Shown: one piece after another, positions 1 to 5,795 of the stretch | Layout of the letters: the number at the start of each line of letters is the position of its first letter | Position numbering within the stretch: the stretch's first letter is position 1 | From: Gammaproteobacteria bacterium | GTDB taxonomy: Bacteria > Pseudomonadota > Gammaproteobacteria > Arenicellales > Arenicellaceae | Direction of reading: 5' to 3' | NCBI GenBank assembly: GCA_030426005.1 | Contig: JAUHZM010000141.1 | Location: 1 to 7,918, forward strand | Length of the DNA stretch: 7,918 nt | Notes under the pieces: model-generated | Seen by the model: only the letters and a program-made list of their open reading frames with translations | Told to the model about the DNA's origin: nothing | Database searches by the model: none | Program-made: the position numbers and the translations under genes

Positions 1-44
1 TCCAAACATTGCTGCGCTGGGTAAGGCAACAGCATCTCCAAACT

Positions 45-87
45 TATCGTGCTTGGAATTATAAGAATGAGCCGATACTTTTTTTTT
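45..87 (+). terminator. Candidate Rho-independent terminator of a + strand gene lying left of the window
   Basis: A stem-loop is followed at once by a run of nine T. The outer stem is TATCG (45-49) with CGATA (73-77). After a bulged T at 50, GCT (51-53) pairs with AGC (70-72), and two G-U wobbles extend it (54-69 and 55-68), leaving a loop of about 12 nt. One C separates the stem from the T-run at 79-87. The stem is AT-rich and bulged, so it is weak, but the U-tract is strong. It implies a + strand gene ending just to the left, convergent with the flavoprotein gene. All three + frames are open at position 1, with stops at 22-24, 62-64 and 90-92; a gene ending at 22-24 would give the usual spacing, but I cannot tell which frame, if any, is real. 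No folding energy was computed. Confidence 0.42.
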
Positions 88-100
88 CCTAGACTAGGAA
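86..100. repeat. Perfect 7-1-7 inverted repeat
   Basis: TTCCTAGACTAGGAA is a perfect palindrome around the A at 93, directly overlapping the end of the T-run at 79-87. It is not a normal intrinsic terminator in either direction: on the + strand the T-run comes before it, and on the - strand an A-run follows it. It could be a protein-binding site or chance structure in a convergent intergenic gap. Confidence 0.4.
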
Positions 101-101
101 T

Positions 102-120
102 CTGATGAAATTTCCATCAG
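102..120. repeat. 6-bp stem / 7-nt loop inverted repeat after the flavoprotein gene
   Basis: CTGATG (102-107) pairs perfectly with CATCAG (115-120) around a 7-nt spacer. It lies 27 bp downstream of the flavoprotein stop codon on the - strand, so it could form a 3'-end hairpin in that transcript, but no U-tract follows it. It might stabilise the 3' end or mark a Rho-dependent stop. The rest of 1-147 shows no recognisable gene. Confidence 0.3.
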
Positions 121-147
121 TTAGGTGCAGTTCATGTCGAAAGTGTC

Positions 148-1344
148 TCACGCATGGCTGCCCGCCACATAACCTGATGACCAAGCCCATTGAAAATTAT
201 ATCCACCAAGATGTCCAGTTACATCCAGCACTTCGCCTATAAAAAATAAACCGGGTTGGTCTGTCACCTCCATTGTTTTGGAGGACAAGGCGGCAACATC
301 CACGCCACCGCGCGTGACCTCCGCAGTACGATACCCTTCTGTCCCAGAAGGGGTAAAAGTCCAGGCGTGACATCGTTCGGCGACACTTTGCAGACGTTCA
401 AAACTGATTTCCTGCAAAGGCTTGTTTTGTAGTTCCGGCCACCAATAGGTCGCCATCGCCTGCGCGACCGATTTTGGTAACCACTGAGAGACGACCGCTT
501 GCAGAGTTTTCTGTGGTGTCGCTTTTTTGGCTTCGGCGAACGCGTCTTGCAGATCGAGGTTTGGCAGCAAGTCGATAGTGACAGCTTCACCGAGGTGCCA
601 GTAGTTCGACAATTGCAAAATCGCGGGACCGCTCAGTCCGCGGTGTGTGAACAGCATATCCTCAAAAAAGGCACGTGCCGGAACCGACACACGTACCGGC
701 AGCGCCACGCCAGACAGCGACTGCGCAGCCTCATGCCATACGCCGCTTAAGGTAAACGGCACCAAGGACGCGTCCGTATCATTGACTTGCAAGCCAAGCT
801 GTCGCGCCAGACGATAACCAAACCCCGTAGCGCCACCCAAGGTCGGGATCGAAAGCCCACCCGTCGCCACGATCAGACTTTCGCACTCAAATTGCCCAAG
901 ACTGGTATCAAGCGTGTAGCACCCATCATGCGCCACCTCGCTCACGTCGCAATTCAAATATAGGGCCACACCTGCTTGCCGGCACTCCTCCAACAACATG
1001 TTCAGAATTTGTTTGGCGGACTCATCAGCAAATAGCTGCCCATGCGCTTTCTCGTGATAGGCAATGTCATATTTTGCGACCAGCCCGATAAAGTCCCAGT
1101 TGGTGTACTGAGCCAGGGCTGATTTGACGAAGTGCGGGTTGGCACAGATAAAGTTATCAGCGCTGACGTCTAGATTAGTAAAGTTGCAGCGCCCTCCTCC
1201 CGACATGAGAATTTTCTTGCCAAACTTATTACTGACTTCGAGCACCGCTACTCGGCGTCCACGTTGCGCAGCGGTCGCCGCGGCGAACAGGCCTGCCGCG
1301 CCGCCGCCCACTACGACCACGTCCACGGTATTATGTACTGTCAT
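148..1344 (-). CDS. yhiN: YhiN/HI0933-type (BaiN/RdsA-like) FAD-dependent oxidoreductase
   Basis: Predicted cytosolic flavoprotein of 398 residues, about the 400 usual for the HI0933/YhiN family. Seen in the protein: a dinucleotide-binding fold at the N-terminus with GGGAAG at residues 13-18; the family motif SGGGRCNFTN at 48-57; ATGG at 160-163; LFTHRGLSGPA at 231-241; and the C-terminal FAD-contacting block GEVLDVTGHLGGYNFQWA at 370-387. The open frame extends 25 codons further upstream to 1419, but that part overlaps the preceding GST gene and lacks family similarity. The ATG at 1344 places the FAD motif where relatives have it and leaves a 17-bp gap to the GST stop, so I chose it; the ribosome-binding site is weak (GCTGAAG). 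The physiological substrate of the family is poorly known; some members are named after bile-acid or flavin reduction, which should not be transferred here. Likely cotranscribed with the GST gene. Confidence 0.93.
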   Translation of the reverse strand: MTVHNTVDVVVVGGGAAGLFAAATAAQRGRRVAVLEVSNKFGKKILMSGGGRCNFTNLDVSADNFICANPHFVKSALAQYTNWDFIGLVAKYDIAYHEKAHGQLFADESAKQILNMLLEECRQAGVALYLNCDVSEVAHDGCYTLDTSLGQFECESLIVATGGLSIPTLGGATGFGYRLARQLGLQVNDTDASLVPFTLSGVWHEAAQSLSGVALPVRVSVPARAFFEDMLFTHRGLSGPAILQLSNYWHLGEAVTIDLLPNLDLQDAFAEAKKATPQKTLQAVVSQWLPKSVAQAMATYWWPELQNKPLQEISFERLQSVAERCHAWTFTPSGTEGYRTAEVTRGGVDVAALSSKTMEVTDQPGLFFIGEVLDVTGHLGGYNFQWAWSSGYVAGSHA

Positions 1345-1361
1345 CTTCAGCGCAAACTCGG

Positions 1362-2102
1362 TTAACGAAATGCTTTGTACATGGACAACACGTGTTGCAA
1401 GGTCGGGCGCGTTCGCCACACAGCCACTTGCTCGCTTAAGCGTGGCGGCAATGTAATAACCTGCGCAAGAGAATGCTCTGGCGGTGAAACATAGGGCGCC
1501 AACAAGCTCGCGGCACTGAAATCAACTACGCTCGGCTGCGCACCACCCAGTAAGAATTGTCGTCCATCTGCCAACAGCGAATCCAACCAATCCAGTTGCG
1601 CAACGACAATATTCCCCGACTCAATACCCTGCTCCTTACCAAGGTCCATACCCTCAATCATTTTGCTACGGATCACTGACCACGCAAGCCACAACTTGAT
1701 TCGATTAGGCAAACTTAGCCCGCGCATAAAAACGGGGCGCACCGTCGAAGAGTGCTCCACTAAGGCCTCTGAATAATAGTGACGGCGCACGTGCACTCCG
1801 ACCAAGTGATCAATACGCTGCTCCATTTCGACAGCCTCAGGATTATCGCAGTCTAAGGATTTACCATTCGTAGATCGCGCCTCGGCCCATTTGAGAATTT
1901 GATCAGACCCTTGAACGACATGATCACCGTCAACAAGATACGGCACCGAGCCACGTTTTAAGCCATGCTGCTTAGCAATGGTAATATGCTCGCCCGGCAT
2001 GACTACCACGGGCTCGTAGTCAACGCCTAAATACTCTAAACCCCAACAGGCTTTTTCACAGTAGTGGGAAATAGTAAACAGATAGAGCTTAGGCTTGGTC
2101 AT
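1362..2102 (-). CDS. Glutathione S-transferase family protein
   Basis: A 246-residue cytosolic protein of the thioredoxin-fold GST superfamily. The N-terminal domain (about residues 4-80) opens with a beta strand and an active-site-like segment HYCEKAC (13-19), where a Cys (C15) sits in the position often used by Omega/Beta-like enzymes; C19 makes a CxxxC pair. SVPYLV at 52-57 provides the cis-proline (P54) that contacts the glutathione backbone, and GSDQI at 65-69 is the equivalent of the Glu/Ser-Asp gamma-glutamyl binding motif. The all-helical C-terminal domain follows, ending with the PSVVDFSAASLLAPY block typical of the family fold (N-capping Asp). ATG at 2102 is the only sensible start; its upstream region has only a weak GGA. 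Substrate cannot be predicted: candidates are conjugation, glutathione-dependent reduction or a thiol-lyase activity. It is followed 17 bp later by the flavoprotein gene and is divergent from the ABC exporter. Confidence 0.88.
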   Translation of the reverse strand: MTKPKLYLFTISHYCEKACWGLEYLGVDYEPVVVMPGEHITIAKQHGLKRGSVPYLVDGDHVVQGSDQILKWAEARSTNGKSLDCDNPEAVEMEQRIDHLVGVHVRRHYYSEALVEHSSTVRPVFMRGLSLPNRIKLWLAWSVIRSKMIEGMDLGKEQGIESGNIVVAQLDWLDSLLADGRQFLLGGAQPSVVDFSAASLLAPYVSPPEHSLAQVITLPPRLSEQVAVWRTRPTLQHVLSMYKAFR

Positions 2103-2134
2103 CGTGCGTAATCCAGTGCGTTAAATTGCATGTA

Positions 2135-2145
2135 TTGTGACACAA
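2135..2145. promoter_or_regulatory. Palindrome TTGTGACACAA in the divergent intergenic region
   Basis: A perfect 5-1-5 inverted repeat centred on A2140, about 33 bp from the GST start and 55 bp from the ABC ATPase start. The position suits an operator controlling one or both divergent units. It does not match the CRP consensus (6-bp spacer between half-sites) or the FNR consensus. No regulator gene is visible nearby. A palindrome of this size can occur by chance. Confidence 0.22.
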
Positions 2146-2186
2146 ATACTACGCCGATGGCGGTACCCTCCATCCGTCATTACACG

Positions 2187-2192
2187 TACAAT
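2187..2192 (+). promoter_or_regulatory. Candidate -10 element (TACAAT) for the ABC exporter, giving a leaderless mRNA
   Basis: TACAAT differs from the sigma-70 consensus TATAAT at one position and ends 7 bp before the ATG at 2200, so transcription would start at or next to the start codon. The -35 region at the expected distance (around 2164-2169, TACCCT) is poor and there is no TGn extension. There is no Shine-Dalgarno sequence in front of this ATG, which fits a leaderless transcript. Confidence 0.35.
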
Positions 2193-2199
2193 ATTCCCC

Positions 2200-3147
2200 A
2201 TGGACTCCATCATTTCTATTCAAGCGCTTTCCAAGGTTTACGACAATGGATTTGCAGCGCTTAATCACATTGATCTCGACATCAAACGCGGCGAAATACT
2301 GGCCCTACTGGGACCAAATGGCGCAGGCAAGACCACACTGATCTCCACAATTGCCGGGATTGTTTCGCCCTCAAGCGGCAAAATCCTGGTGGACGGTCAC
2401 GACAACGTCAGCAGTTATCGAGCTGCGCGACAACAGATTGGGCTCGTTCCTCAGGAGCTCACCTTGGGCGCATTTGAGACTGTCTTTAATACTGTGAGCT
2501 TTACACGCGGTTTATTTGGCCTGAAACCAGACCCTGATTACATCAATCAAATCCTTAAAGACCTCTCTTTGTACGACAAGCGTCACAATCAATTGCGCAT
2601 GTTGTCTGGTGGTATGAAACGACGTGTGCTGATCGCGAAGGCCTTGTCACATGCGCCAAAAATTCTGTTTCTGGATGAACCAACCGCCGGGGTTGATGTT
2701 GAGCTACGCAAGGATATGTGGCGAATCGTGAATCGATTACGTGAATCGGGCGTGACCATTATTTTGACCACGCACTACATTGAAGAAGCCGAGGAGATTG
2801 CGGACCGAGTCGCCGTGATTCGGCGCGGTGAAATTCTGTTGATCGAAGAAAAAGACCAACTGATGCAAAAACTGGGCAAGAAGCAATTGATTGTTGAGTT
2901 CAAACAGCCATTGGCAACGCTACCAGACTCACTTGAAGGCTATGACATCAGCCTCTCAGAGAACCGGGAAGTGTTAACTTACACATTCGATGCTACCGCC
3001 GACGCGACCGGAATCACCAAGCTACTATTGCGTTTGAACGAAGCCGGCATGTCATTAAAAGACGTGCGCACCACGCAAAGTTCACTGGAAGACATCTTTG
3101 TCGACCTAGTCCACAACGAACATAACACGCCGGAGGAAGCTGCATGA
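2200..3147 (+). CDS. yadG: ABC-2 type exporter, ATP-binding subunit (YadG-like)
   Basis: ATPase subunit of an ABC-2 exporter at the inner face of the cytoplasmic membrane, 315 residues. All nucleotide-binding motifs are intact: Walker A GPNGAGKT at 38-45, Q-loop Q85 in GLVPQE, signature LSGGM at 135-139, Walker B ILFLDEP at 155-161, D-loop GVD at 164-166 and H-loop H192. Residues about 225-315 form the C-terminal extension seen in YadG-like ATPases, ending in the LEDIFVDLV block. The sequence around FETV, RMLSGGMKRR and LDEPTAGVD closely resembles E. coli YadG as I recall it. The frame is open from a GTG at 2137, but the extra 21 codons have no counterpart in relatives; the ATG at 2200 aligns the N-terminus with YadG. 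The stop overlaps the permease start (ATGA). Substrate unknown; related systems export lipids, polysaccharides or drugs. Confidence 0.95.
   Translation: MDSIISIQALSKVYDNGFAALNHIDLDIKRGEILALLGPNGAGKTTLISTIAGIVSPSSGKILVDGHDNVSSYRAARQQIGLVPQELTLGAFETVFNTVSFTRGLFGLKPDPDYINQILKDLSLYDKRHNQLRMLSGGMKRRVLIAKALSHAPKILFLDEPTAGVDVELRKDMWRIVNRLRESGVTIILTTHYIEEAEEIADRVAVIRRGEILLIEEKDQLMQKLGKKQLIVEFKQPLATLPDSLEGYDISLSENREVLTYTFDATADATGITKLLLRLNEAGMSLKDVRTTQSSLEDIFVDLVHNEHNTPEEAA
3132..3138 (+). promoter_or_regulatory. Strong Shine-Dalgarno for the permease start
   Basis: GGAGGAA lies 5 nt upstream of the ATG at 3144, inside the last codons of the ATPase gene. It supports translation starting at the ATGA overlap and contrasts with the missing ribosome-binding site in front of the ATPase gene. 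Confidence 0.75.
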
Positions 3148-3905
3148 ATTTTGCTGCAATCCGAGTCATTTATCGCGCCGAAATGCAACGAGCGATCAAT
3201 ACCTTATTTCAAACATTAGCGTCACCGGTTATCTCCACTTCGCTTTATTTTATTGTGTTCGGCTCTGCGATCGGCTCACGAATCCAAACGGTTGACGGTG
3301 TGCCGTATGGGCTGTTTATTGTGCCAGGGCTCACCATGCTAACGATTTTGACGCAAAGCGTTTCCAACGCGAGCTTTGGTATTTATTTCCCCAAGTTTAA
3401 TGGCACGATTTATGAAATCTTGTCGGCACCATTGTCTTTTTTTGAAGCCCTGATTGGCTACGTCGGCGCCGCTGCGACCAAATCTCTCGTGATTGGCATT
3501 GTGATTCTGCTCACGGCTAGTTTGTTTGTGGATTTACGTATCGAACACCCAATTTGGATGCTGACCTTCCTAGTCTTAACCTGTGTCAGCTTCAGTCTGT
3601 TCGGGTTTATTATTGGACTTTGGGCAGACAGTTTTGAAAAACTGCAAATCATCCCAATCCTGGTGATCACACCACTGGTATTCTTGGGTGGCAGCTTTTA
3701 CTCGATTAATATGCTGCCGCCGATCTGGCAGACAATTTCGCTGTTCAATCCGGTAGTGTATCTGGTCAGCGGTTTTCGCTGGAGTTTCTTTGAAGTGTCT
3801 GACGTGAACGTCTGGACCAGTCTCACCATGATTCTGGTATTTCTGGCCATCTGCTTGGTCATCGTGTCATGGATATTTAAGACAGGCTACAAGCTCAAAG
3901 AATAA
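3144..3905 (+). CDS. yadH: ABC-2 type exporter, permease subunit (YadH-like)
   Basis: Inner-membrane permease of 253 residues, partner of the preceding ATPase, matching the roughly 256 residues of E. coli YadH. Six hydrophobic segments can be read at about 22-44, 57-78, 104-129, 137-160, 167-189 and 224-246. The family signature is clear: SLYFIVFG...IGSRI early in the protein, VPGL at 60-63, and PLVFLGGSFYSINMLPPIW at 177-195, followed by FNPVVYLVSGFR at 201-212, the ABC-2/NodJ-type conserved block. Its start overlaps the ATPase stop by 4 nt (ATGA), so translation is probably coupled. A homodimer with two ATPase subunits is the expected complex. No periplasmic adaptor or outer-membrane factor is encoded next to it, so it is either a lipid-type exporter or works with partners elsewhere. 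Confidence 0.94.
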   Translation: MNFAAIRVIYRAEMQRAINTLFQTLASPVISTSLYFIVFGSAIGSRIQTVDGVPYGLFIVPGLTMLTILTQSVSNASFGIYFPKFNGTIYEILSAPLSFFEALIGYVGAAATKSLVIGIVILLTASLFVDLRIEHPIWMLTFLVLTCVSFSLFGFIIGLWADSFEKLQIIPILVITPLVFLGGSFYSINMLPPIWQTISLFNPVVYLVSGFRWSFFEVSDVNVWTSLTMILVFLAICLVIVSWIFKTGYKLKE

Positions 3906-3935
3906 TTCGACGCCCACCCTGAGTGTGTGAGCCGC
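3906..3935. other. Convergent intergenic gap with no recognisable terminator
   Basis: Thirty bases separate the convergent stop codons of the permease and the glutaredoxin gene. I see only an 8-bp direct repeat (AATTCGAC at 3904 and 3938) and no GC stem with a T-tract in either direction. Transcripts from the two sides may overlap, or end by Rho. Confidence 0.4.
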
Positions 3936-4388
3936 TTAATTCGACTTAAAAAAGCGATCATAATTTGCAGCGGAGAAACCACTTAGGGTATCTCCGTCGC
4001 GAACCAGTAGGGGAACGCCAGTTCCACCTGCCAGCTTGTGCGCTCGATTTGCACTGGCGTCTTTCTCGATATCGCGCTCCACAAATGCGATGCCACGCGC
4101 ATTCAGATACTGACGAGCACGCTTGCAATAACCACACCACGCCGTCGTATAAAGCACAACTCCTGATGCTGACTCTGATGCGGTAACCGCATCCACCACA
4201 TTTAGGTTTGCCGCAACTTCAGCGGTTTCAACTTCTGCTGGCGGCCGCTCGCCGTAGTGCGTTTTGCCGTTCTCATCAACCCACTTTTTAATGCCAGCAG
4301 CCTGAGTTACACACGCGTACGCGAAAACCAAACTCACCACTAAAGCACTTTTCACCACTACGACTTTTGCCGTCCCACATCGTTTCAT
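3936..4388 (-). CDS. Exported DUF4124-glutaredoxin fusion protein
   Basis: A 150-residue protein with three parts. Residues 1-30 are a signal peptide: basic start, hydrophobic core of V, L and A, and a likely cut after VTQA (A30). Residues about 32-52 (IKKWVDENGKTHYGERPP) are a DUF4124 motif, a short domain common at the N-terminus of exported proteobacterial proteins. Residues about 76-147 are a glutaredoxin domain with active site CGYC at 85-88 after YTTAW, and the cis-proline motif GVP at 124-126. It should act as a thiol-disulfide enzyme in the periplasm, where glutathione-based reduction is not standard, so whether it is a reductase, isomerase or redox sensor is open. The ATG at 4388 lies 2 bp after the TraB/GumN stop (TAG-TT-ATG), so coupling is likely. 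Its own ribosome-binding site is weak (CTGGA). Confidence 0.9.
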   Translation of the reverse strand: MKRCGTAKVVVVKSALVVSLVFAYACVTQAAGIKKWVDENGKTHYGERPPAEVETAEVAANLNVVDAVTASESASGVVLYTTAWCGYCKRARQYLNARGIAFVERDIEKDASANRAHKLAGGTGVPLLVRDGDTLSGFSAANYDRFFKSN

Positions 4389-4390
4389 AA

Positions 4391-5269
4391 CTAGTCCAGT
4401 TGCTCGATCGTATAGCCGGCGCGCTGCATCAGTTCGATGAGTCCGTCATTCCCTGCCATGTGAAGCACACCGACCAACATAAACTCAACTTCAGGTGAGG
4501 CGAGCATACGCTTAATGTCACTCATCCAGCGCTTGTTGCGCTCAGCTAAAAAGACGTCATACATGGCAGGGAAATCCCGTTGCATACGCTCCACACCTAT
4601 TTCATTCAAGGTATCGAGATCCCCGGTGCGCCAGGCATTCAATAAATTCGGCCATAAAGTTTGAGTCTGCCCTACCTCTTCTAAACTCGACAGCACCAAG
4701 GCATTTGGTTCCAGCTCGTTCAAGCTCGCGATGAACCCAATTTGCTCATCGATCGTCTCGAGGTCAAGTCGGTCTTTGCCGTCCTCGTTGGCACGATGGT
4801 CGAAATGCGCATCCACGCCGGCGGCATCATCGACCAAACCCAGACGTTGCAGTTCAAGCGTGGTCAGGGTCAAACTTAACCCCGCTGGCGTCATGGCATC
4901 AAACGCCGCCACTGGTAATCCGCGTTCAGCTAAAAACTCGGTCAACTTTTGGTACGTTTCACGAGTGAGCACCTGAGATAAAGTTCGGCCGTCCTGAAAC
5001 ATCATCACGGGTAGAAATTTGGATTGCGTGTCCGGTGACTTCATGGCGTCAGCATCGGTTTCCAACCAGATATCTTCCGCGCCATCGTAAGCAATCTCAA
5101 ACGCCTTTGGTAAGGGGTAATCATCCTTGGACAATAAGTGGATTGTGCCACCAAGATACATATGTTGATCACCATGGGTGACCTTCCAGACCGGCACCTT
5201 AGCCTGTGCTGCCTGTAGACCAAAAATCGCAATCAGCAAACCGAGCGCGATCGTTTTTAAGTGCTTCAT
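4391..5269 (-). CDS. TraB/GumN family exported protein
   Basis: A 292-residue protein of the TraB/GumN family, a fold related to EreA/ChaN and Tiki-type metalloproteases. Residues 1-23 form a signal peptide (MKHLK, hydrophobic core, cut after AQA), so it is predicted periplasmic. The two conserved family motifs are present: YLGGTIHLL with G41-T42-I43-H44, and LVGVLHMAGNDGL with G267-H270, which supply the histidines expected for metal binding. A peptidase or amidase-like activity is known for distant eukaryotic members, but bacterial function is unproven. The frame is open ten codons further up to 5299; I chose the ATG at 5269 because it begins the signal peptide directly and has GAGAGA 8-13 nt upstream. 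It lies 40 bp after the SixA-like gene and 2 bp before the glutaredoxin gene, suggesting a two-gene periplasmic unit. Confidence 0.9.
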   Translation of the reverse strand: MKHLKTIALGLLIAIFGLQAAQAKVPVWKVTHGDQHMYLGGTIHLLSKDDYPLPKAFEIAYDGAEDIWLETDADAMKSPDTQSKFLPVMMFQDGRTLSQVLTRETYQKLTEFLAERGLPVAAFDAMTPAGLSLTLTTLELQRLGLVDDAAGVDAHFDHRANEDGKDRLDLETIDEQIGFIASLNELEPNALVLSSLEEVGQTQTLWPNLLNAWRTGDLDTLNEIGVERMQRDFPAMYDVFLAERNKRWMSDIKRMLASPEVEFMLVGVLHMAGNDGLIELMQRAGYTIEQLD

Positions 5270-5290
5270 TAATTTTTCTCTCGTGTCGTT

Positions 5291-5309
5291 GTCATCCATC
5301 TATGATGAC
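5291..5309 (-). repeat. 6-bp stem / 7-nt loop inverted repeat between sixA and the TraB/GumN gene
   Basis: GTCATC (5291-5296) pairs with GATGAC (5304-5309) around a 7-nt spacer, beginning directly after the sixA stop codon at 5310. There is no U-tract, so it is not a clear terminator. It could reduce readthrough or affect mRNA decay between the two genes, or be chance. Confidence 0.28.
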
Positions 5310-5795
5310 TCAGTTTAACATTTTGGGTGCGGTGAACCGTGCCAGGTTGGCACAGCCTGTACGCAGCTCTGACCAAGACTCAAGGTCGCAAACCAGCTGC
5401 ACAATGCCCGAGGTCGGCACATTCGCCATCGACTCGTTTGCCAACCGATTTACTAAGTCGGTAATTGCGGGGTTATGCCCGACCGCTGCAAGGCACTGCT
5501 TCGCATCCGGCAAGCATTGCAATACGCTAAGCAGCGCGTGCGAATCAAAAGTATACAACGCTGGCTCAGGCATCAATCGCACACCGGAGGCATCACTCAA
5601 TGCCGTAGCTAACGATGCAGCTCGCACTGCCGTGCTGGTATAGATTGCGTCTGGCCTATCCGTCAACGAGGCGAAGAAATCAGCCATGCGCACTTTATCT
5701 CGTTCACCACGTTCATTTAATGGACGATCATGATCATGCAAGTTGGGATTATCCCATCTCGACTTGGCATGACGAATTAACATTAACGTTTTCAA
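5310..5795 (-). CDS. sixA: SixA-type phosphohistidine phosphatase
   Basis: Cytosolic member of the histidine phosphatase (phosphoglycerate mutase-like) superfamily, 161 residues, the size of SixA. The catalytic RHAKS motif is at 8-12, with nucleophile H9 and R8. R58 in STAVRA and H107 in VGHNP complete the phosphate pocket, so the enzyme looks active. SixA removes phosphate from histidine on phosphorelay or nitrogen-PTS proteins; the target here is not encoded in the window. The start is a TTG at 5795 giving MKTLMLIRHAKS, the usual spacing before RHAKS. An internal ATG at 5783 would trim the first beta strand, and the TTG has a strong GGAGG 9 nt upstream. TTG overlaps the protease stop (TTGA), so translation is coupled to that gene. 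Confidence 0.92.
   Translation of the reverse strand: MKTLMLIRHAKSRWDNPNLHDHDRPLNERGERDKVRMADFFASLTDRPDAIYTSTAVRAASLATALSDASGVRLMPEPALYTFDSHALLSVLQCLPDAKQCLAAVGHNPAITDLVNRLANESMANVPTSGIVQLVCDLESWSELRTGCANLARFTAPKMLN

Noticed and set aside
1..92. C-terminal end of a + strand gene at the left edge
   Set aside because: All three + frames are open for 7 to 29 codons and a - frame also reads plausibly; too short to choose. Only the candidate terminator is reported.
264..590. 108-codon - strand frame inside the flavoprotein gene
   Set aside because: Rich in Lys, Arg and Ser with no fold-like pattern, and fully inside a strongly supported gene in another frame.
1345..1419. Longer N-terminus (25 extra codons) for the flavoprotein
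   Set aside because: It overlaps the GST coding sequence by 58 bp and lies before the FAD-binding strand that normally starts these proteins within about 10 residues.
1124..1456. 110-codon + strand frame opposite the flavoprotein and GST junction
   Set aside because: Antisense to the FAD-binding segment; its Thr/Ala/Pro runs come from the complement of Gly-rich codons.
2137..2199. GTG start adding 21 residues to the ABC ATPase
   Set aside because: The extra residues (MTQILRRWRYPPS...) have no counterpart in YadG-like proteins and there is no ribosome-binding site; the ATG at 2200 aligns with the family N-terminus.
5206..5643. 145-codon open frame on the + strand opposite sixA and the TraB/GumN start
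   Set aside because: It is antisense to two clear family members, has no recognisable domain and low-complexity residue use; a shadow of the real genes.
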